64,000 nt of DNA from contig NZ_CP041406.1 in the NCBI RefSeq assembly GCF_014905135.1, positions 1,798,001 through 1,862,000 of the forward strand. Reading direction: 5' to 3'. Under the pieces are notes generated by a model that saw only the letters and a program-made list of their open reading frames with translations, had not been told where the DNA came from and did no database searches. Source of the stretch: Sulfurimonas paralvinellae (GTDB lineage Bacteria; Campylobacterota; Campylobacteria; Campylobacterales; Sulfurimonadaceae). Of this stretch, positions 8,263 to 16,475 are shown piece by piece (positions within the stretch are counted from its first letter, which is position 1; each line of letters begins with the position of its first letter). The position numbers and the translations under genes are program-made.

Positions 8263-8515
8263 TTCGTATTAAAACCGTTATATCTATTTGGTTTGCCGCC
8301 AAGTACATCATTGGCTATATGAGATTCAACCTCTGCTTCGAGTGTAGCTTCTGTAAGTTGTTTTATTAGTGGTGCTAAAAGCCCACCTTTACAGGTAAGC
8401 TTTTTTCCATTTCTGAATTCTTTTAAAATTTCATCAAAATCAAATTCTACTTCTTCATTCATTGTCAGTCCTTAATAGTATTTTATCAAACTGACACGGA
8501 ATTTCTAACACTCCC
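8262..8515 (-). mobile_element. IS256-family insertion sequence remnant (5' end only)
   Basis: The start of an IS256-type transposase (MNEEVEFDFDEILKEF, then LLAPLIKQLTEATLEAEVE) begins at 8462. It runs for about 64 residues before leaving the family at the junction with the cysteine hydrolase. The open frame then continues out of family to a stop at 8235. Outside the start codon lies an inverted-repeat-like end (GACACGGAATTTCTAACACT, 8493-8512), as in IS256-family termini. The DDE core and the other end are absent, so it cannot move by itself. Deletion between IS and hydrolase probably happened after insertion. Confidence 0.78.
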
Positions 8516-8525
8516 TTTAAGTATA

Positions 8526-10076
8526 CTAATTTTTTGGATACTTTGATAATATTTCTTGAAAATTTTTTAAAAAATTTTGAACTTCTTCTGGATTTTCCTG
8601 CATCCATAGATTAATAATTTTTACGGATTCTCGTCCCCAATATTTTTCTTGAGATTTAAACCATTCTTTAGCTTTTACTCTGTTTGTTTTTATTTCATTG
8701 TAATCTATATCTTTAAATGCTATTTGTCTCGTATAATCTGAATAAATTTTTTCAAGTTTATTTTCATCGATATTTTGAATTAAATCTGCTAGTAATAATT
8801 CTGGTGGATTCTGTCCTGGTAGTAAAATTATATTCTTTACTTTTTGAATTTTTTTCATTTGTTTTGCATTCCTTTTCACATCACCATCCAATACAACTAA
8901 TGATTCAGGGAAAACAAACGAAGGTATTTTAAAATCAACTACTAACTGAATTAAATTATTACATCCAGTTGCCATCTTAATAAAATTAAATTTTGAAGAT
9001 TCTCTTTTTATTAAACATTTAAAGAATAATCGACACTCATTATCTTCTGAAAATAAAAGTATTTTATTATTTTCTTTCTTCTTGCTATCTAATGCAACAT
9101 TTAAATTTTGTTTTATTCTATTATAACTAATTCCATTATCGATAATAATTTCATTATTCCTAATTTTTAAAAATACAACTTTTACTTGTTCTTTGATTTT
9201 TTCATCAAATTGCCATTCACAAGCCTTATTTAAAATCTCTAATGAATGAGTTGTTACAATTACTTGAATATTAAGTTTAGCAGCAAACTTTTTCAGGAAT
9301 TCAATAAGCCTTACTTGTGAAGCAGGATATAATGTAGCATCAACTTCATCAATGGCCAATATACCTCCCTTATAGTATTCTGGATATTTATCTTTTAATC
9401 GCTTAAAAGATAAAACAGCAAGTATAATTTTCCCTACGTTATCTTGCCCAGCAGAATTCATCTTCCAGTCATAAAATTCTGTATTGGCTCCGATAGTTTT
9501 TTTCAATTTACTATCGAGATAGTTAATATTTTGGATATTTAAATTTGGAATAATTAAAATATTGTTATGCCAAGTTTCATAAAACTGTTGCTCTTCCTCT
9601 GTGAGAACAATAGAATCACTTTCTGATAAAACCTTATCTTCTCCTATTGGCAACAACCTGGATAAGCTTAAATAAATAACTGGCAACTGGATATACCCAG
9701 ATCCTTTCTCTTTTGTTCCTTTTTTCCAGAACCGTATAGTGTTATTTCTTGGAATACTTTCTATTGTAAACTCAGAAATTTCTGCTATGGATTCATTTAA
9801 ATGCAGCGTCCATTGATGCATTTTGGGTTTATCAAATTCTTCTGACAACTTAAATTTATCTGCAAAAGCTGATTTATAATTTCCTCCAGACAAAGGCTTT
9901 TCGTTCTTTATCGGATTAGCCTGATCTGTTATTGAAAAAGGTTGGCTTACCATCCCTAATAAAGTTGTTTTTTGTGTACCATTCTGTCCAGCTATCACAG
10001 TTAACTGGCTACCAATTACAAACTTTTGATTTTTAAAGCCACGGAACTTATCTATCATAACATCATTAATAATCAT
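8526..10076 (-). CDS. OLD-like ATPase with C-terminal TOPRIM-like domain
   Basis: The 516-residue protein has an SMC/ABC-type ATPase half: Walker A at residues 30-37, GILAIDEVDATLYP as signature and Walker B, and a TTHSLEIL switch. The C-terminal half carries a TOPRIM-like pattern (LFSEDNECRLF, then VVLDGD), as in OLD-family nucleases used in phage defence. The Walker A reads GQNGTQKT, with Gln in place of the second Gly of GxxxxGKT. I believe similar loops occur in related AAA proteins, so it may still bind ATP. It diverges from the Dam-type methylase gene 105 bp away. The exact defence family (OLD, Gabija-, PARIS- or retron-like) cannot be settled from sequence reading alone. Confidence 0.72.
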   Translation of the reverse strand: MIINDVMIDKFRGFKNQKFVIGSQLTVIAGQNGTQKTTLLGMVSQPFSITDQANPIKNEKPLSGGNYKSAFADKFKLSEEFDKPKMHQWTLHLNESIAEISEFTIESIPRNNTIRFWKKGTKEKGSGYIQLPVIYLSLSRLLPIGEDKVLSESDSIVLTEEEQQFYETWHNNILIIPNLNIQNINYLDSKLKKTIGANTEFYDWKMNSAGQDNVGKIILAVLSFKRLKDKYPEYYKGGILAIDEVDATLYPASQVRLIEFLKKFAAKLNIQVIVTTHSLEILNKACEWQFDEKIKEQVKVVFLKIRNNEIIIDNGISYNRIKQNLNVALDSKKKENNKILLFSEDNECRLFFKCLIKRESSKFNFIKMATGCNNLIQLVVDFKIPSFVFPESLVVLDGDVKRNAKQMKKIQKVKNIILLPGQNPPELLLADLIQNIDENKLEKIYSDYTRQIAFKDIDYNEIKTNRVKAKEWFKSQEKYWGRESVKIINLWMQENPEEVQNFLKNFQEILSKYPKN

Positions 10077-10181
10077 CTGGAAATCACTTTTTTCATTTTA
10101 TATTTTACTATGCAATATTCTATTTAAATTTATATTAATTATTTCTGGCCTTTTTCTCTTTTTTTCACTATACTTTCAATT

Positions 10182-11030
10182 ATGATAAAATCAAAAAAAA
10201 TAGTCACAAGTCCTTTGCGATATCCAGGTTCAAAACAAAAGTTTTGTACAACTTTACAAAAGATTATGCAATCTAATGGCATAAAACCAGATTTATTCAT
10301 TGAACCGTTTGCTGGTGGGGCTAGTGTATCTTTGTATATGCTTCAACACAACTATGTGAATAGAATTGCTCTTATTGAAAAAGATCCATTGGTAGCATCT
10401 TTTTGGCATACTGTTTTTTTTGAATCAGCGTGGTTGGTCAAAGAAATTCAAAAGTTAAAAGTTTCGCTAGATGAATGGCATCACTTTAAGAAGTACAAAC
10501 CAAAAACCAAAAGGACACAAGCTTTAAAATGTTTATTTTTAAACAGAACAAATTTTTCTGGTATTTTGAAAGCTGGACCAATAGGAGGACAAAAGCAAAT
10601 TTCACAATATAAAATAGATTGTAGATTTAACAAAAAAGCCATTATTGAAAAAATAGAAAGATTGTCATCTTATCGCGATAGAGTACTCTTTATAGACGAA
10701 GGTGACTATCAAGATTCTTTAAATAATAGACAGCAATATATTAATGACAATACTTTTATCTATTTTGATCCACCCTATGTTAATAAAGCTAAAGATTTAT
10801 ATAACTTTTACTTTACAGAAGAGGATCACTTATCCTTAAAACAATTCATTGAAAATTTAAATACAAAATGGCTTCTTAGTTATGACTACGAACCACCATT
10901 GAGTGATTTATATAAAAGCTTTGCCCAATATGGCTTTTTTGATATTCGATATACTACATCATCAAATAAAGAAAGAATTTTTAAAAAAGAATTTATTGCG
11001 AGCAATTTGAATCTAAATATTACTTTGTAA
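10182..11030 (+). CDS. Dam-type (D12 class) DNA adenine N6-methyltransferase
   Basis: The 282-residue protein has the order expected of D12-class methylases. An N-terminal PLRYPGSKQK block and LFIEPFAGGASVSL (SAM-binding motif I, about residues 38-55) come first. IYFDPPYVNKA (catalytic DPPY motif IV, about 200) follows. It methylates adenine, usually in short sites such as GATC; the site is not predictable here. As the only methylase in the transposon it may mark host DNA against the neighbouring NurA-HerA or OLD-like nucleases. Its stop codon directly abuts the stop codon of the convergent NurA-like gene. Confidence 0.88.
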   Translation: MIKSKKIVTSPLRYPGSKQKFCTTLQKIMQSNGIKPDLFIEPFAGGASVSLYMLQHNYVNRIALIEKDPLVASFWHTVFFESAWLVKEIQKLKVSLDEWHHFKKYKPKTKRTQALKCLFLNRTNFSGILKAGPIGGQKQISQYKIDCRFNKKAIIEKIERLSSYRDRVLFIDEGDYQDSLNNRQQYINDNTFIYFDPPYVNKAKDLYNFYFTEEDHLSLKQFIENLNTKWLLSYDYEPPLSDLYKSFAQYGFFDIRYTTSSNKERIFKKEFIASNLNLNITL

Positions 11031-12467
11031 TCATTTCTTATTAAAAGCATCTGTCGTCAAGATATCTAAAACCTTTCCACCTGGACGCAAACTAATCGAT
11101 GTATGTTTATGAGCTAGTACAAGTGGAACAACAGAGTTTTCATATAAATCCGCTTCTAGTTCATGTATTACAGCTAGAGCCTGAGCAATTTTTTTATATT
11201 TGCTTAATTCTATTTTTCTTTGCTGAAAGTCTGCACCTTTTTCTCTAAATGGATATGCTAAACAAATTACAAAACGTCCACCTTTCTTTGTTTTTACAAA
11301 AATATCTTGCCCGTAGTATGTGCCTTCTCCATGATTTTTTTCATGATTTTTTTGTGCAGAATCAATAAATCTATACCTATACTCATCACTAATCATAAAA
11401 AAAGTATTTCTAGGAATAAAATCTTTTTTCTCTTCCTTATCAAATACTTTAATTTTATCTACTTTTAAAAAATGCTCATATACCCTTCCACTTTTTGACA
11501 ATCCCATGACCAAAGGCTCATCAAGACCAACTTGTCTAGCCTCTTGTCTTATATCGTCAAGTAAAAGCATTATTGCTTTTCTAAATACTGCACTAGGTCC
11601 AAAAATAGCTAATGGTCCATCTAGAAATATACACATTTGAGAAAGTAGCTGAAGATTGTTCTTCCACAAATAATATATATAATGCACCGATAATAAATGT
11701 TCAAGAAAACTCATAATACGACTATAGGCTTGAACATTACTCTCTGTTTCTGAGAACTCTTCAAAGGTTCGTAAAACATCTGATGCATAATTTTTGCACT
11801 TACAAATAGGACAAACCCCCACCCCCGTCTTAATATCTAAATATATTTTAAAGTTCTTTTTCTCACCCTCATGACAATTATTCACTGAACACTTTGAAAA
11901 AACAATATGTTTTTCTCCATTTTCATTTTCACTTATTCGCCCCAAATAATCAATTAAAATAATTAATGTATCGTAAAGACTTCTGCCATGTAGCTTGGTT
12001 GTATCGCCTTGCAGATAGTCTAATAATGTCTTTCTAAAAGTTTCTGTTACAGTGTCGCAATCTGGCAATCTAACATAGGCACCTGGTAGAGCTAAACTCA
12101 CAGTATCTATCTCTTTTTGTAATTTAGCTATTTCTCTAGGATTTATATATTTACTCTTTGTCATACCAACATCTAAGTATTTTTCCATATTTAATAACAC
12201 TGAACTGATTTTAATGTAACCCACTTGCCTACTTGGATATTCTTCATCAACAAAAGATTCGTAAAATGATCCATCTATGGCCAAAAGTAATTTTGGTAAA
12301 GTTGCATTATAATCATCAATACTCTGAAATTTTTGAATATATTTCTCTAGATCTATTTTTGTAGGAACATCTACATCTGGACATTTTTCGAGAAATTTCT
12401 TGACATCAGGATTCGATGTTATTTGAGCATGTCCATGTTTACTTGCTGATTCATTTTTAAAAGGCAT
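11031..12467 (-). CDS. NurA-like nuclease, partner of HerA
   Basis: The 478-residue protein has the NurA entry motif LLAIDGSFYESF (about residues 62-73) with the metal-binding Asp. It also has a C-terminal LAHKHTSISLRPGG block like the end of the NurA fold. A cysteine-rich insert (CSVNNC ... CPICKC, about residues 190-220) looks like a zinc ribbon and is not part of minimal archaeal NurA. NurA proteins are RNase H-like 5'-3' nucleases driven by the HerA hexameric translocase. The HerA-like gene lies eight bases upstream on the same strand. I infer a two-protein translocase-nuclease complex acting on foreign DNA or DNA ends. Confidence 0.68.
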   Translation of the reverse strand: MPFKNESASKHGHAQITSNPDVKKFLEKCPDVDVPTKIDLEKYIQKFQSIDDYNATLPKLLLAIDGSFYESFVDEEYPSRQVGYIKISSVLLNMEKYLDVGMTKSKYINPREIAKLQKEIDTVSLALPGAYVRLPDCDTVTETFRKTLLDYLQGDTTKLHGRSLYDTLIILIDYLGRISENENGEKHIVFSKCSVNNCHEGEKKNFKIYLDIKTGVGVCPICKCKNYASDVLRTFEEFSETESNVQAYSRIMSFLEHLLSVHYIYYLWKNNLQLLSQMCIFLDGPLAIFGPSAVFRKAIMLLLDDIRQEARQVGLDEPLVMGLSKSGRVYEHFLKVDKIKVFDKEEKKDFIPRNTFFMISDEYRYRFIDSAQKNHEKNHGEGTYYGQDIFVKTKKGGRFVICLAYPFREKGADFQQRKIELSKYKKIAQALAVIHELEADLYENSVVPLVLAHKHTSISLRPGGKVLDILTTDAFNKK

Positions 12468-12475
12468 AACACTTC

Positions 12476-14560
12476 CTAGCTCGAAATGATTTGTTTTAAT
12501 TTTTGTGGTTCAAATTTTAATATTTGAGTTGGAACAACATAAGGAGATGAAAGAGTTTTAATTCTTGCAAAACCAACATCTTGTGCTTTTTTCAAGGATG
12601 ATACAAAATCACCAAAATCATAATATTTAGATAGTGCTCGTAATTCATCGTCATTATTTAAATGCGTAATAAAAAAGTTTTCAGTATTGGCCATAATATT
12701 AGGATGTACAGAAGATGGTTCTTGCGTAGCATATACAAGAGCTATGCCAAATTTTGCACCCTCTTTAGCAATTCTTGGCCAGATTTCAGTTAATTCTGCT
12801 TTTTTACCAATTAAGTTATGAGCTTCTTCTATGTAAGTAACTATTTGCATTGGTTTATTGCCCTTGTTTACATTTTCTGATGCTTGCAATAACAAATAAG
12901 TAGCTATTTGTTTGGATATTCTTTCTTTAACTTTTTGGTCACCTATAGATAGGTCTAAAATTACTATTTTTCCATTCTTCAAATGGTTAAAAACATCTCG
13001 TGGTATATTGTCACTTCCATGTTTCGAATGAAATATTTTAAATTTTCCTATAGTACCTGTAGATCTAATAAAGGTATCATTTTCTGATTTTCCAACTAAT
13101 AAATTTAATAATGATCTATCAATATCACTTAACCATGATTTTCCACTTGATGAAACAAGTCCTTTTGGTAAATCACCTTCTTGTTGCCTAATCTTCTTGT
13201 TGGCAGTTCGAACATTACCAAAAAAATCAGTAGCATCATGTAATGATAAGCCAATACTTGGATCTCCAAATGATTTTTTTGCTGAATCTATTTTATCTTT
13301 TTTTAACTTCTTACTTCCATCATCCAATATAGCATCATACATTTGCTCAAAAATACCATCACCAACTTTAAATTTTATAAAGTTATCATCACTACCATGC
13401 TCATAACCTGACTTATACAACAAACACTTATAAATTGCAGCTTGCTTTTCCCACCTTAAATGTTCTGATTTATCTATTCTATCAGGTTCGTCAAGACTCA
13501 TATTTATTAAATTTTGCATATCTTGCCCATTATTAAAACCATCTTCACTAAGTACTGATTGCAAAATATTTAGTCCGGCACTCAAAGATTTATAGAAATT
13601 ATCTCTCAAATCTTCAAACCCTATTGTTGGAAGCCCACGATATCGAACAACATTATCTTCAAAGACTTCAGCAATTGATGAGCCATCATCTTGTCCCGTA
13701 GCATTGGCATACTCGCCATTTAAATCAAAAATTAACTGCCCTATATTTAAATCTGATTTAATTGCGGCCAAAGCCACAGCCGAAACAGTAGTTTTGATGG
13801 TATTTGATTTACCAGTTCTTGTCATACCTAGAACCGCGGTTCTTCTGCTTAAAAAATCAGTCGGTTGTATTTTTACAATAACATTATTTGTACCTTCTTT
13901 TTTTTGTATTCTATTTGTAGATGTATATCGTACATTTCCTATTTGAAATGCTTCTGGCATTTTAGAAAAGCCCATTTTCATAGCTGAAGATTCCATACTG
14001 TGTATTTTGATGGGATCAATAAAGTTAACAATTGTAGACAACGCTTCATTCGATGGTTTGTATACTCTTAAGTGTGCTACAGATTGAAAGTCCTCAATGT
14101 CTGCACCCAAACATAATCGTCCAAGTTCATCTAAATAAAAGCAGCCTAATATACTGCATGTCAAACCACCAAACTGTAAAATTGAATGAGTAATTTGTTC
14201 TATACCATCCCGGTTATCTGCCGGAATAATATCATCTAGACTTTGAAAATGTTCAATAATTGTATTTAAATTAACATCATCTTGAGGCAATTTACAAGAA
14301 TCTTGAACCCGCAATAATAATATCATCTTATCAGTATCTTGTGAATTTTCAAAGTTATTGGGATTAAATGCAGTTGCTAATAAAAAACTATTTTGAGGAA
14401 CACCACCTGCTGTTTCTTTAAAAAAATCATTAGTTAAGATATCTACCGTATCATATGCCATTCTTATTACAAAGCCCACATGAAGTTTTTCAATATTTGT
14501 AATAAGTTTTACTAAATTATTTTCTCTACTAAATTGTTGTCCTATACTTTCTAAAGCCAT
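12476..14560 (-). CDS. HerA-like DNA translocase ATPase
   Basis: The 694-residue FtsK/HerA-superfamily ATPase starts with a HAS-barrel-like N-terminal region. Walker A VLGMTRTGKSNTIK follows at about residues 243-256, then LIFDLNGEYA, Walker B IVTYIEEAHNLIG (about 577-590), and the YATQEPSSVHPNIM / FFITHLNN blocks. These last segments are typical of HerA, with arginine-finger-bearing C-terminal motifs. An insert of roughly 200 residues sits between Walker A and Walker B. HerA rings pump DNA and control NurA. The NurA-like gene follows by eight bases. HerA proteins also power bacterial defence systems with SIR2 or DUF4297 effectors, so a defence role is plausible here. Confidence 0.82.
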   Translation of the reverse strand: MALESIGQQFSRENNLVKLITNIEKLHVGFVIRMAYDTVDILTNDFFKETAGGVPQNSFLLATAFNPNNFENSQDTDKMILLLRVQDSCKLPQDDVNLNTIIEHFQSLDDIIPADNRDGIEQITHSILQFGGLTCSILGCFYLDELGRLCLGADIEDFQSVAHLRVYKPSNEALSTIVNFIDPIKIHSMESSAMKMGFSKMPEAFQIGNVRYTSTNRIQKKEGTNNVIVKIQPTDFLSRRTAVLGMTRTGKSNTIKTTVSAVALAAIKSDLNIGQLIFDLNGEYANATGQDDGSSIAEVFEDNVVRYRGLPTIGFEDLRDNFYKSLSAGLNILQSVLSEDGFNNGQDMQNLINMSLDEPDRIDKSEHLRWEKQAAIYKCLLYKSGYEHGSDDNFIKFKVGDGIFEQMYDAILDDGSKKLKKDKIDSAKKSFGDPSIGLSLHDATDFFGNVRTANKKIRQQEGDLPKGLVSSSGKSWLSDIDRSLLNLLVGKSENDTFIRSTGTIGKFKIFHSKHGSDNIPRDVFNHLKNGKIVILDLSIGDQKVKERISKQIATYLLLQASENVNKGNKPMQIVTYIEEAHNLIGKKAELTEIWPRIAKEGAKFGIALVYATQEPSSVHPNIMANTENFFITHLNNDDELRALSKYYDFGDFVSSLKKAQDVGFARIKTLSSPYVVPTQILKFEPQKLKQIISS

Positions 14561-14701
14561 TTTGCATAATCCATGTTGATTTTACAATGATTTTATCCTA
14601 AAAAAAATATACACAACCTTTATTCATTAAAAATAATACTATTTTTATAAAGAACCCTATTTATAGAAATTTAATTCGAAAGCCGCATGTTTATTAACTC
14701 A

Positions 14702-16396
14702 CTATCTTAACTTTATTAATTTCCCCAACACCCCAACCATCCATCGAGCTAAATCTTCTTTACTAAGTATCTCATTTCTCTCATGATTTTTAGTAGCAAA
14801 TTTCAATTCACTATTCTCCTTATACAATTCTTTTATATCATTGATATTCATTTTCTCATCAACATAGTAATGCAAAAACTTATCAAACACCATTTGATTT
14901 ACTGGTTTTTTTGATGAAATCACCCAAGTGCTTGCAGCACCTCCTGAAGCGTTTTCAAGTTCCAAAAGTCCAACATATACACTACCATATTGAAATGTTG
15001 CCGTGATATACTGTCTTTCTCTACCTGCAATACTGCATCTTACATATGCTCTATCGGTTGTCGGATCTATTACCTGTTGCATTTTTTGATTACCATGAAC
15101 TATAAGATTTTTTATGCTCTTTCGAGTGGCCAAAAAATTCATATATTGAGAAAATTCATCAAAGTTATGAGTGTACTCTTTTTTCTCCTGCTCTTTTTTT
15201 TCATATTCATTAGATATGCGTGTTTTGCGGATCTTTTTCTCTAAACTTTTCGATGACTCCGTTAAACTTTGATCGACAACTTCATTTGCCATCTCCTCCT
15301 GATATATTTTTAAAACCTGTGGAATATCTTCACTCGCCACAGTATCTTCTATGATTTCAATATCATCAAGACTACTGCAAGATCTTCTTTTTGAGCGAAT
15401 TGTTCTATGTTGCTTTTTCTTGCTTGCACCTTCAACTTTTAAGATCTCTGTTGTCACTCCCGGTATCTCTTTTTTCACCGTTGGAAGATTTTCAAACTCA
15501 TCTAAATTAATAGAGCTTGTCTTACTTTCTCGTAATACCTGGAGTTTTTTGAACCCAATATCTGAATTATCATCTAAAATTTCATGCACATAGATAATTC
15601 TCTTGCCACTATTCCAAAACTCATGCACTTTTGCTTTTAAAGAAAAATCCTCATCGACAGGCAGTTTTGCTTTAATTGGCATATCATTTGGTGATCTTGA
15701 AGTTTTTTCTTGCGTATAATCGATATAAACATTTATAAAGTTTCCCATCCTATCAAACATTTGTGTGGCATACTCGATTGTAGCAAAGCGACAGATAAAC
15801 GGTGCTTCTGCTTTAGTAACATATTTTGGAATGGTTATTGAAGCTTGAACACCATCATTATGTACTGCAATGTATAAGTCATCTAACTTACATCTAAGTG
15901 CTGCTTCACGCATAACAGTTGTTCTATAATAGTAATAAATTGCAACTGCATAATGAGGAATAATTATTGTCTCAAATCTATTGTCAATTTTAAAACATGG
16001 TGTTTTTTTGGTATCATTTAAATAGGTTCTTTTCCAGCCCAAAAGCTCAACAATTTTGTCTTCATCTATCAATTTATCGAGAATTATATCTTTGTCTATT
16101 ATCTGATACTGGGAAAGTTCAATTTGTTTTTTAGTTATTAGCAGATTGCTCTTGCTTTTTTTGTCTTGTTTACCATTTTTATATGGCTGATGAAATCGAA
16201 ACTTTGTAAAGAAGATTTCGGGAGAGAGATGCACATCAAAAAATTCATTTTTCGTAATGTTTTTAACAGCTACTTTAAACATAGAGTTTCCGTAATCTTC
16301 GTAGTCAATTTTTAAACGAAGCGGCATCAAAAACATAAAAGTATCATCTTTATTTTTTGTCATAAACTCAGGAATGATACTTTTTGGTTTCTTCAT
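14702..16396 (-). CDS. tnsE: TnsE-like transposition targeting protein
   Basis: The 564-residue protein matches the layout I recall for Tn7 TnsE (538). An N-terminal region holds an IIIPHYAVAIYYYYRTTVMR-like helix; a basic Ser/Arg patch follows (RTIRSKRRSCSS, about residue 335). The C-terminal domain has VYVGLLELENASGG and a closing LSKEDLARWMVGVLGKL, comparable to FVLLEVDASDG and VSREDMEGWAERVV in Tn7. TnsE directs Tn7 to conjugating plasmids and replicating DNA through the sliding clamp. Here it stands alone at the right end, transcribed inward, with the TnsB-type sites starting 11 bp before its ATG. The match is from memory of the family, not an alignment. Confidence 0.75.
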   Translation of the reverse strand: MKKPKSIIPEFMTKNKDDTFMFLMPLRLKIDYEDYGNSMFKVAVKNITKNEFFDVHLSPEIFFTKFRFHQPYKNGKQDKKSKSNLLITKKQIELSQYQIIDKDIILDKLIDEDKIVELLGWKRTYLNDTKKTPCFKIDNRFETIIIPHYAVAIYYYYRTTVMREAALRCKLDDLYIAVHNDGVQASITIPKYVTKAEAPFICRFATIEYATQMFDRMGNFINVYIDYTQEKTSRSPNDMPIKAKLPVDEDFSLKAKVHEFWNSGKRIIYVHEILDDNSDIGFKKLQVLRESKTSSINLDEFENLPTVKKEIPGVTTEILKVEGASKKKQHRTIRSKRRSCSSLDDIEIIEDTVASEDIPQVLKIYQEEMANEVVDQSLTESSKSLEKKIRKTRISNEYEKKEQEKKEYTHNFDEFSQYMNFLATRKSIKNLIVHGNQKMQQVIDPTTDRAYVRCSIAGRERQYITATFQYGSVYVGLLELENASGGAASTWVISSKKPVNQMVFDKFLHYYVDEKMNINDIKELYKENSELKFATKNHERNEILSKEDLARWMVGVLGKLIKLR

Positions 16397-16407
16397 CTTG
16401 CTATCTC

Positions 16408-16475
16408 ATTCTCAAACTTTATTGTAACTATTCGCATACTTTAATGAACATTCTCACACTTTATTGGATCTTGCA
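16408..16475. repeat. transposon right end with three TnsB-type sites
   Basis: Three same-direction copies occur on the plus strand: ATTCTCAAACTTTATTG (16408-16424), ATTCGCATACTTTAATG (16430-16446) and ATTCTCACACTTTATTG (16450-16466), at 22- and 20-bp steps. The terminus is at 16475, where TTGCA meets the GCCAT duplication. Tight packing is the rule for right ends in Tn7. The outermost site doubles as the end of the mnmG coding sequence. Confidence 0.82.

Larger units (their letters stand above)
1427..16475. mobile_element. Tn7-like transposon (tnsABC-tniQ/tnsD, tnsE) in the 3' end of mnmG
   Basis: The 15,049-bp element is bounded by TG...CA termini. The outermost 26 bp of the two ends match at 21 of 26 positions as inverted repeats, and both ends are flanked by GCCAT. 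Inside are all five Tn7-type functions: TnsA endonuclease, TnsB DDE transposase, TnsC ATPase, a TniQ/TnsD target protein and a TnsE-like protein. The tnsABCD genes read inward from the left end and tnsE reads inward from the right end, with cargo between. No tyrosine or serine integrase is present. No transposition gene is visibly broken, so the element may be active. Confidence 0.88.

Noticed and set aside
8235-8462. small 75-residue gene
   Set aside because: Only about the first 64 residues match an IS256 transposase; the rest is read out of frame into the broken hydrolase. It is not an independent gene.
1427-16475. CRISPR-associated transposon (CAST)
   Set aside because: A TniQ and a short TnsC are present, but I see no Cascade or Cas12k genes and no repeat-spacer array anywhere in the element. 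An attachment site in mnmG and a TnsE-like gene explain targeting.
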